DNA from: Halobacteriales archaeon
GTDB taxonomy: Archaea > Thermoplasmatota > E2 > JACPAO01 > JAHFTW01
Assembly (NCBI GenBank): GCA_020201445.1
Contig: JAIVGU010000239.1
Span: 1-5,209 of the forward strand
DNA length: 5,209 nt
Reading direction: 5' to 3'
Part shown: in pieces, positions 1-5,209 of the stretch
Position numbering within the stretch: the first letter of the stretch is position 1
Layout of the letters: every line of letters starts with the position of its first letter
Notes under the pieces: model-generated
The model's input: the letters and a program-made list of their open reading frames with translations, nothing else
Told to the model about the DNA's origin: nothing
The model's database searches: none
Position numbers and translations under genes: made by a program

Positions 1-120
1 GGACGTACCTGTGGCGCAGCCCCTGGACGTACCTGTGGCGCAGCCCCTGGACGTACCTGTGGCGCAGCCCCTGGACGTACCTGTGGCGCAGCCCCTGGAC
101 GTACCTGTGGCGCAGCCCCT
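1..120. repeat. Perfect 24-bp tandem repeat, five copies
   Basis: Five identical 24-bp units run head to tail from base 1 to base 120. Each begins GGACGTACC and ends GCAGCCCCT. Homology to the unit stops at about base 121 (TGAACG instead of TGGACG). The left end is cut by the window, so the copy number is a minimum. The unit length is a multiple of three, so it stays in frame with the endonuclease III gene and would encode GAAPQVRP per unit. All three minus-strand frames are open across the unit, so openness is no proof of translation. Identical copies point to recent expansion by slippage or unequal recombination. Because the window starts inside the array, an assembly break at the repeat is also possible. 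Confidence 0.95.
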
Positions 121-842
121 GAACGCAGCCAGCTCAAGCCCCTCGCGCTTGCCGGCTCCCGCTCGTCGTTCTCCCGTTTGTAGCCGACCTTGGGATTGAA
201 CGCGCTCGGGCACAGCGCGTTGAGGGGGCAGACGCCGCAGCGGGGCCGCCGCGCCACGCACACCAGGCGGCCGTGGTCGATGACGCGGTGGGTGTAGGAG
301 GTCCACGCCTCCGGCGGCAGCAGCGCCTCCAGGTCGCGGGCGATGCGCTCGGGGTCGGTGCCCTTGGTGAGCCTGAGGAGGCTGTTGATGCGGACCATGT
401 GGGTGTCCACGGTGATGCCGGCCGCGATGCGGAACGCCTGCCCGAGGACGGCGGTGGCGGTCTTGCGGCCGACCCCCGGCAGCCGGACCAGCTCCTCGAT
501 GCTCTTGGGCACCTCTGCGTCGAACTCCTCCACCAGCATCCGCGCCAGGCCGGCGACGTTCCTCGCCTTCGCCCGCCACAGCCCGATGGAGTTGATGGCC
601 TCCCCGATGGCCTCCGGGCTGGCCTTGGCCATCGCCTGCGGGGTGGGCCAGTGCCGGAACAGGCCCGGCGTCACCTGGTTCACGGCGACGTCGGTGGTCT
701 GCGCCGACAGCACGGTGGCGACGAGGAGCTGGAACGGGGAGCCGTAGTCGAGGGCCGTGGTGGACTCGGGGTAGGCCTTGGCCAGCGCCCGCTCGATGGC
801 CCGGGCCCGCTCGCGCCGCTGCGCCTGGGACTCGCGGGCCAC
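1..842 (-). CDS. nth: Endonuclease III-type DNA glycosylase/AP lyase, C-terminus cut by window edge
   Basis: Base-excision repair enzyme that removes oxidised pyrimidines and nicks the resulting abasic site. Numbering is from GTG at 842. Residues about 30-50 read SPFQLLVATVLSAQTTDVAV, a hallmark of the family. The helix-hairpin-helix LPGVGRKTA holds the expected catalytic lysine K127, and VDTHM holds the aspartate D146. C195, C202, C205 and C211 form the C-X6-C-X2-C-X5-C [4Fe-4S] motif in LVCVARRPRCGVCPLNALC. The family normally ends shortly after this cluster (E. coli Nth has 211 residues). Here the frame stays open through a charged, Pro-rich tail (about 217-240) and then five copies of the octapeptide GAAPQVRP, with no stop before the window edge. 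GTG 842 is chosen because VARESQAQRRERARAIERAL resembles the usual N-terminus. An in-frame GTG at 932 and ATG at 1025 are possible but would add unusual sequence. No clear ribosome binding site is seen. The enzyme family is near certain; the start and the true C-terminus are not. Confidence 0.93.
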   Translation of the reverse strand, partial: MARESQAQRRERARAIERALAKAYPESTTALDYGSPFQLLVATVLSAQTTDVAVNQVTPGLFRHWPTPQAMAKASPEAIGEAINSIGLWRAKARNVAGLARMLVEEFDAEVPKSIEELVRLPGVGRKTATAVLGQAFRIAAGITVDTHMVRINSLLRLTKGTDPERIARDLEALLPPEAWTSYTHRVIDHGRLVCVARRPRCGVCPLNALCPSAFNPKVGYKRENDEREPASARGLSWLRSGAAPQVRPGAAPQVRPGAAPQVRPGAAPQVRPGAAPQVR

Positions 843-1023
843 GCCGCGCCGACTCGGGGCGGGTCCATCAAGGTGGCGGTGGGACGTTGCGCCCCAGATG
901 CCGCGGGCGCCGGGTCTGCGTCTTTCAGCCACAAAGAACCTGCAAATGAATGGGAAAACAAGCCTCGGCGCCCACCCTGGCCCCGCGCCCCCGGCCCAAG
1001 GTCCCCCAGGGGGCCGGGCTGCC
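843..1023. promoter_or_regulatory. Divergent intergenic region with A/T-rich island
   Basis: This stretch separates the minus-strand endonuclease III gene from the plus-strand glycosyltransferase/hydrolase gene and should hold promoters for both. Most of it is as GC-rich as the genes. Bases about 921-962, which include CAAATGAATGGGAAAACAAG, are clearly richer in A and T and are the best promoter candidate. I see no convincing bacterial -35/-10 pair and no strong TATA box. AGGGGG at 1008-1013, ten bases before ATG 1024, could serve as a ribosome binding site but may only reflect base composition. Both reading frames stay open through the region, so its limits depend on the start choices (GTG 842 and ATG 1024). 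An in-frame ATG at 946 inside the island is the main alternative start for the plus-strand gene. Confidence 0.4.
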
Positions 1024-4000
1024 ATGCACGGCCCACAACCTTCAAGGCGACGGGGCAAGTCGTTTTTCCCGTTGCCCGGCCCTGGGACCGCCTCCGACCC
1101 GCCCCCGGTGCCCTGGCGGCGCCCCGCCTGGTGGCGGCGCGACTACCTGCTGGCCCTCCTGCTGGGCCTGCTCCTGGCGGCGCTCTTCCAGCACGACTGG
1201 GATGGCTTCGTCTTCCAGACCGCCGTGCGGCAGTTCCTGCACGGCCACAGCCCCTACACCGTCGCCCAGCAGCGCCCCTTCTACGCCTTCCTGAACCCCG
1301 CCGACTCGGAGACGCAGTGGTACGCCTACCCGCCCCTGCCGCTGCTGGCGATGGCCGCGACCTACGCCCCCGCAGTCCTGCTGGGCCTCGACGGCAGCTC
1401 GGTCGCCGGCACCGTCCCCGCCGGGCAGGCGTTCCTCGTCAACGCCCTCCTGCGCATCCTCCTGAAGCTGCCCCTCGTCCTCGCCACCCTCTCCCTCGCC
1501 GCGGTGGGCGGGGCGTGGGCCAAGCGCCTGGGCAGCCCCGAGGACGAGGTGCGCAAGGTCGAGCGCCGCTTCCTGTTCAACCCGTTCCTCCTCCTGGTGG
1601 GGTGCGCCTGGGGCATGACCGACACCGCCCTCATGGCGCTCTACATGGGCGGCATCCTGGCCTACCGCAACGGCAAGCCCGGCAAGGCGGGCGCCCTGGT
1701 CGCCCTCGCCACCCTCATCAAGCCCTTCCCCGCGCTCCTGCTGCTGCCCATCGTCCCCTACCTGCTCGACCGGCACGGCTGGCGGGCGTTCCGCCGCTGC
1801 GTCACCGCGGGGCTGGCCACGGCGGCGCCCATCGTCCTGCCGTTCCTGCTCACCCAGCCGGCCGGCTTCTGGCAGCAATCCGTCGGCATGCACCTGGCCC
1901 GCCTGCCGCAGGGCGTCACCCCGTGGACCCTGTGGCCGCTGCGCCTGCTGTCGCCGCACGCCATCTCCGTCACCAGCCTGGTCCTGATGTGCGCCAGCCT
2001 GCTCCTCGTCGGCTGGGCCGCCACCCGGCTGCGCGCCCGCGGCACCAGCCTCATGCTGACCCTGCTGGCCGGCATCGCGGTGCTCGTGTGGAACCGCGTC
2101 CTCAACGAGCAGTACCTCGTCATGGTGGTGGCGCCGCTGCTGATCTTGGACCAGGTGCACGAGCTGCAGCGCTTCGGCCACTTCCTCACCCGCTGGACCC
2201 CCGCCCTGTTCGCCGTCGTGGTGGCCCTCGGCGGCTTCCACTTCCTCACCTTCCTCCCCCCCGACGTGGCGATGCCGCTGCTGGGCGACCCGGTCGACGT
2301 GGTGGCGCAGAACCTGCGCGACGAGGCCCCCGGCTTCTGGCGGGCGTGGCAGGGCACGCTGGAGTTCACCATCGCCGGGACCCTCATCGGGCTGGGCGTG
2401 CTAGGCGGGCAGCTCGTCGCCAAGGAGCTGCGCAGCGACCCCGGCCGCCCGGTGCGCCGCCACTTCGCCCCCATCGCCAGCGCCTGCGCGCTGCTGCTGG
2501 TGGTCGGCCTCGTCCCCGCCCTCGGCGCCTCCGCCGCGCCCCAGGACGGGTTCCACCCCGCGCACCCCGAGCCCAAGGTCGCCGCGTTCTACTACCTCTG
2601 GTGGCACAACCCGGCGCACGACCCCGGCATCCCGTACGGCAACTGGCCCGCCGTGAGCCAGCAGCCCGCCATCGGCTACTACACCAACACCCGCGGCGTG
2701 GCGCGCGACCACGCGGCGCAGATGGTGGGCGCCGGCATCGACACCGCCATCGTGAGCTACCACCGCGGCGAGTACGACCGCTACCGCACCTTCCAGGAGG
2801 AGGCGGGCAAGGCGGGGCTGCGCGTGGCGCCCCTCATCGAGCTCAACCAGGTCTACGACCAGCCCGCCCACCGCCCCACCAACGAGACCGGCGTCCGCGT
2901 CCCCTACGCCGCCTACCGCCTCGACAACGGCACCCGCACCGCCATCGAGGCGTTCGTCCTCGACCTCAAGCCGCTGCTCTCCGACCCCGCCACGCTGCGG
3001 ATCGACGGGCGCCCCGTGGTCTACTTCTACGACTCCTACGTCTCCGGCATGGGCTTCGCCAGGGAGGACCAGGAGGACCTCGCCCGCGCCGTCCTCGACC
3101 TCTTCCCCGCGCAGGAGCTGCGCAGCCGGTTCAACGACTCCGCCCTGCGCCCCACCGTCGCCGACGTGCTGCGCCACTACCCCCAGTCCATCAAGCCCGG
3201 CTTCTTCCAGGAGTCCCCCGCCGCCTCGACGTGGCGCGAGGCGCACCTGGAGCTGCACCGCCGCTTCTGGGTCCAGTTGCGCTCCGACCTGGAGCGCGAG
3301 CTCGGCCCGCTCTACCTCGTGAGCGGCGACGCCTACAACGACGACGCCGACTTCTCCGCCGGGACCGCCAAGGCGCTCGTCGGCCTCGAGGTGTTCGACG
3401 GCGCCTTCATCTACAGCCCGTCGTTCACCTGGGGCAACCACAAGGGGCAGCCGTTCCTGCCCACGTTCGAGGTGTGGGAGGACCGCAACACCTGGCTCAC
3501 TGCCTTCGCCGCCGGGCGGGGCCGCGCCTCCGTCATCGGCATCGCGCCCTCCTACGACGACACGGTGAACCGGCCGGACGGCTTCCGCATCCCGCCCACG
3601 GTCGGCGGCCGCAGCTTCTACGGCCTGTCGTGGGACTCCGCGCTCCGCCACCCGCCCACCCAGGTGGCCGTGGCGACCTGGAACGAGTTCTTCGAGGGCT
3701 CCGCCATCGAGCCGACCCTCCAGGAGGGCGACCGCCTCCTCGGCGAGACGCTGGCGCAGCGGGTGCGCTACCTCGGCGCCGTCGAGGACGGCCCCTCCGT
3801 GGTGGCGGTCGCGCACGAGCGCTCCAGCCGCACCCACATCCGCTACTCGGAGACCGACACCAGCCACGAGTGGGGCCTCCAGTTGGTGGCCGCCGCCAGC
3901 CGCGCCATGCCCGGCCCGCTCGCCGCCATCGACGCCCTCGCCCCTGTGGTGCCCGGCCAGGCGCCCGGCCTGCTGCTGGTGGAGGGCGGCCACGGCGACT

Positions 4001-4413
4001 TCGGCGCCTCCCCCGCCGCCCTGCAGCGGCTCGCGGCGTGGTCCGGCAGCGCCCGCACCGTCTTCTTCGGCCCCGACCTCGCCGCCCCGCTGGCCGCGGC
4101 GATGGGCGACAACTGCCTCGCCGGCCTCGACGCGGTCCCGCCCCACCTCGGCCCCGACGGGGTCCCCGACCACCTCACCCTGCGGGCGGGCGACCGGCTG
4201 CACGGCGACGGCACCACCCTCTACCTGGAGCGCGGCGGCCACGACTACAAGGTCGGGCAGGCGTGCGACGGCGGGCGCCACGCCGGCACCTCCATCAAGC
4301 CCTACGGCGCCAGCCCCGGCACCGACGGCACCTGCCTCGGGGTCGCCGTGCGCATCCTGCAGCCCGCCGTGGCCAAGCCCGGGCCGGTGGAGTGTACGGT
4401 CGGTCTAGCCTGA
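1024..4413 (+). CDS. GT-C (GT87-like) membrane glycosyltransferase fused to a GH99-like hydrolase domain
   Basis: Protein of about 1129 residues, counted from ATG 1024. Residues 40-505 hold roughly 10-12 hydrophobic segments. TM1 (41-56) is followed by an acidic HDWDG loop (D58 and D60, possible catalytic Asp), then HGHSPY, then YAYPPLPLL (100-108). Later come NPF (186), GMTD (197-200), LIKPFP (231-236) and NEQYLV (361-366). This order is typical of GT87/DUF2029 enzymes, which use polyprenyl-phosphate sugars outside the membrane. A last TM (about 484-505) leads to a GH99-like domain (about 515-920) with YYLWWHNP (523-530), GAGIDTAIVSYH (569-580), IDGRPVVYFYDSY (660-672), PSYDDT (842-847) and WNEFFEGSAIEP (886-897). 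Its E888 and E891 match the E-x-x-E catalytic pair of GH99 endo-alpha-1,2-mannosidases. Residues about 925-1129 are unassigned, with four cysteines (1031, 1081, 1104, 1124). The likely role is building or remodelling surface glycans, but donor, acceptor and linkage are unknown. ATG 1024 is chosen because sequence upstream of it is low-complexity and non-family; ATG 946 is an alternative. Confidence 0.85.
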   Translation: MHGPQPSRRRGKSFFPLPGPGTASDPPPVPWRRPAWWRRDYLLALLLGLLLAALFQHDWDGFVFQTAVRQFLHGHSPYTVAQQRPFYAFLNPADSETQWYAYPPLPLLAMAATYAPAVLLGLDGSSVAGTVPAGQAFLVNALLRILLKLPLVLATLSLAAVGGAWAKRLGSPEDEVRKVERRFLFNPFLLLVGCAWGMTDTALMALYMGGILAYRNGKPGKAGALVALATLIKPFPALLLLPIVPYLLDRHGWRAFRRCVTAGLATAAPIVLPFLLTQPAGFWQQSVGMHLARLPQGVTPWTLWPLRLLSPHAISVTSLVLMCASLLLVGWAATRLRARGTSLMLTLLAGIAVLVWNRVLNEQYLVMVVAPLLILDQVHELQRFGHFLTRWTPALFAVVVALGGFHFLTFLPPDVAMPLLGDPVDVVAQNLRDEAPGFWRAWQGTLEFTIAGTLIGLGVLGGQLVAKELRSDPGRPVRRHFAPIASACALLLVVGLVPALGASAAPQDGFHPAHPEPKVAAFYYLWWHNPAHDPGIPYGNWPAVSQQPAIGYYTNTRGVARDHAAQMVGAGIDTAIVSYHRGEYDRYRTFQEEAGKAGLRVAPLIELNQVYDQPAHRPTNETGVRVPYAAYRLDNGTRTAIEAFVLDLKPLLSDPATLRIDGRPVVYFYDSYVSGMGFAREDQEDLARAVLDLFPAQELRSRFNDSALRPTVADVLRHYPQSIKPGFFQESPAASTWREAHLELHRRFWVQLRSDLERELGPLYLVSGDAYNDDADFSAGTAKALVGLEVFDGAFIYSPSFTWGNHKGQPFLPTFEVWEDRNTWLTAFAAGRGRASVIGIAPSYDDTVNRPDGFRIPPTVGGRSFYGLSWDSALRHPPTQVAVATWNEFFEGSAIEPTLQEGDRLLGETLAQRVRYLGAVEDGPSVVAVAHERSSRTHIRYSETDTSHEWGLQLVAAASRAMPGPLAAIDALAPVVPGQAPGLLLVEGGHGDFGASPAALQRLAAWSGSARTVFFGPDLAAPLAAAMGDNCLAGLDAVPPHLGPDGVPDHLTLRAGDRLHGDGTTLYLERGGHDYKVGQACDGGRHAGTSIKPYGASPGTDGTCLGVAVRILQPAVAKPGPVECTVGLA

Positions 4414-4422
4414 ACCCCCACG

Positions 4423-4487
4423 AACCGCGGAGGCCACGGAAGCCGCGGAAGATTTGCGCTTCCGTGTGTTCCGTGGCTTCCGCGGTT
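4423..4487. repeat. Long imperfect inverted repeat of 9-bp units downstream of the fusion gene
   Basis: The left arm AACCGCGGAGGCCACGGAA (4423-4441) pairs with the right arm TTCCGTGGCTTCCGCGGTT (4469-4487) at 18 of 19 positions. Within the 27-base loop a second pair, CGGAAG (4445-4450) and CTTCCG (4459-4464), can extend the structure. Each arm is made of degenerate 9-bp steps (ACCGCGGAG, GCCACGGAA, GCCGCGGAA). The element begins ten bases after the stop codon, so it could end transcription or protect the 3' end of the mRNA. No T-run follows the right arm (it continues TTGGCGG), so it is not a classic intrinsic terminator. From memory it resembles dispersed intergenic repeats with 9-bp periodicity, such as runs of CACGGAA, seen in many environmental genomes. 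Whether it recurs in this genome cannot be told here. Confidence 0.85.
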
Positions 4488-4598
4488 TGGCGGCGGGCCG
4501 GAGCAGATGAATGGACATCCAGTCCAGCATCCTTGGGAATCCAAAAGCTTCCCTGCCCGAACACCAACTTTATGTGGCGCCCCCTCGGTCAAGCGCGC
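4488..4598 (+). promoter_or_regulatory. Leader/promoter region of the lipoprotein gene with TATA-like box
   Basis: The region is less GC-rich than its surroundings, especially at 4505-4575. TTTATG at 4569-4574 is centred about 27 bases before ATG 4599. That is the spacing expected between an archaeal TATA box and the start of a leaderless transcript. No purine-rich Shine-Dalgarno site precedes ATG 4599 (the sequence is CTCGGTCAAGCGCGC). A small hairpin is also possible: TGGAC at 4512-4516 with GTCCA at 4522-4526. The ATG inside the box, at 4572, is in frame with the gene, so the box could instead be part of the coding sequence. The promoter reading depends on the host being archaeal, which is not established. 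Confidence 0.35.
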
Positions 4599-5209
4599 AT
4601 GAAGGCCCTCGCCCTTGCCATCCTCGCCAGCCTGGTGCTGGCCGGCTGCGCCGCCGACCCCACGGACCCCGGCAAAGGCCTCCCGGACCCCGGCGACGTC
4701 CCGGTGACCGACAGCACGGGGGGCGTGCGCGGCGTCGTGGTCGACCAGGCCATCCGGCCGCTCAAGGGCGCCACCGTCGCGGTCACCGGCCAAGGCTTCG
4801 CCAAGAACCTCACCACCGACGACGCGGGCGGCTTCACCCTCGGCGGCCTCAAGCCCGGCACCTACTTCCTGCGCGCCAGCAAGCCGCTCTACGACGCCCA
4901 GCAGCAGAGCGTCGACGTGAAGGCCGGCACCGTCCCGCCCGTCACCCGCATCCAGCTCACCCAGCTCGTGTTCGCCAAGCCCTACCTGCAGACGCTGAAG
5001 TTCAAGGGCTTCATCGTCTGCTCCACCAACGTCTTCACCCCCGCGGGCGGCATCCTGTCCGAGGAGTGCGGCGAAGGCGTCGGGACCCCCTGCGTGCAGG
5101 ACCCCGTCCCGTGCGGCCGCGTCGGCGGCCAGGCCAACAACCACGTCCAGTTCGACTTCAGCGTGGACGGACCCGCCGCCCAGAGCCTCGTGGTCGAGCA
5201 GTTCTGGGA
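4599..5209 (+). CDS. Lipoprotein with carboxypeptidase-regulatory-like domain, C-terminus cut by window edge
   Basis: The protein starts MKALALAILASLVLAGCAAD, a short basic n-region, hydrophobic core and LAGC lipobox. Lipid attachment would be at Cys17, on the outer face of the membrane. A Pro/Asp-rich linker (about 20-40) follows. Residues about 42-120 have the pattern GVRGVVVDQAIRPLKGATV, TTDDAGGFTLGGL, KPGTYFLRASKP. This is the beta-sandwich of carboxypeptidase-regulatory-like (transthyretin-like) domains, which usually act in binding or as structural modules rather than as catalysts. After it comes a region with five cysteines (FIVCSTN, EECGEG, TPCVQDPVPCGR) that I cannot assign and that may form disulfides. 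The frame is open to the last base, so the protein exceeds 203 residues. An in-frame ATG at 4572 would add nine residues (MWRPLGQAR). ATG 4599 is preferred because it gives a compact signal peptide. No binding partner is evident. Confidence 0.85.
   Translation, partial: MKALALAILASLVLAGCAADPTDPGKGLPDPGDVPVTDSTGGVRGVVVDQAIRPLKGATVAVTGQGFAKNLTTDDAGGFTLGGLKPGTYFLRASKPLYDAQQQSVDVKAGTVPPVTRIQLTQLVFAKPYLQTLKFKGFIVCSTNVFTPAGGILSEECGEGVGTPCVQDPVPCGRVGGQANNHVQFDFSVDGPAAQSLVVEQFW

Noticed and set aside
1..120. CRISPR array
   Set aside because: The 24-bp units are directly adjacent with no spacers, so this is a tandem minisatellite.
343..747. Plus-strand open frame of 134 codons
   Set aside because: It lies antisense to the conserved core of the endonuclease III gene and its translation shows no recognisable motif.
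778..1023. ATG at 778 as the start of the large plus-strand gene
   Set aside because: It would overlap the N-terminal part of the endonuclease III gene on the other strand, and the added 82 residues are low-complexity Arg/Pro/Ala sequence. The frame is open there only because of high GC.
1042..4281. Long minus-strand open frames opposite the fusion gene (1042-2241 and 2401-4281)
   Set aside because: Their translations are Gly/Ala/Val/Glu-rich and repetitive, the usual antisense shadow of a high-GC gene. The plus strand encodes clear family motifs throughout.
4423..4487. Canonical intrinsic terminator
   Set aside because: The hairpin is strong but no T-run follows, the loop is long, and the arms have 9-bp internal periodicity. 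A terminator role remains possible but is not supported as the primary call.
4302..5144. Minus-strand open frame across the intergenic region and the lipoprotein gene
   Set aside because: It crosses the inverted repeat and is antisense to a good signal peptide and regulatory-like domain. The composition is that of a shadow frame.

Overview
This is a very GC-rich window (roughly 70 % by eye) with dense coding and strongly G/C-biased third codon positions. It holds three genes, two of them cut by the window ends. The organism cannot be fixed from sequence alone. A high-GC bacterium is possible. A high-GC archaeon, for example an uncultivated Thermoplasmatota lineage, is also possible. The hints for an archaeon are a TATA-like TTTATG box centred about 27 bases before the last gene's start, no clear Shine-Dalgarno site there, and a lipoprotein whose carboxypeptidase-regulatory-like repeat (VVVDQAIRPLKGATV...) reminds me of uncultivated archaeal proteins. 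That resemblance is from memory only.

Layout. Bases 1-842 (minus strand) encode an endonuclease III-type DNA glycosylase/AP lyase. It has an intact helix-hairpin-helix, catalytic Lys and Asp, and a four-cysteine iron-sulfur motif. After the normal end of the family the reading frame does not stop. It runs through a Pro/Arg-rich tail into five identical 24-bp tandem repeats that reach the window edge. Bases 843-1023 are a divergent intergenic stretch with an A/T-rich island at about 921-962.

Bases 1024-4413 (plus strand) encode one protein of about 1129 residues. Its N-terminal half is a polytopic GT-C/GT87-like (DUF2029) glycosyltransferase. This is followed by a glycoside hydrolase family 99-like domain with the WNEFFEG..IEP catalytic motif, and then by about 200 residues I cannot assign, with four cysteines. 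The membrane part would hold the hydrolase on the outer face of the membrane, the face where GT-C enzymes use lipid-linked sugars. This fusion of a glycan-building and a glycan-cutting module is the most notable feature of the window.

Bases 4414-4598 are intergenic. Ten bases after the stop codon lies a long imperfect inverted repeat built from 9-bp units; a promoter-like region follows. Bases 4599-5209 (plus strand, incomplete) encode a lipoprotein with a carboxypeptidase-regulatory-like (transthyretin-like) domain. Together the two plus-strand genes point to cell-surface glycan and envelope functions. The repair gene on the other strand appears functionally unrelated.
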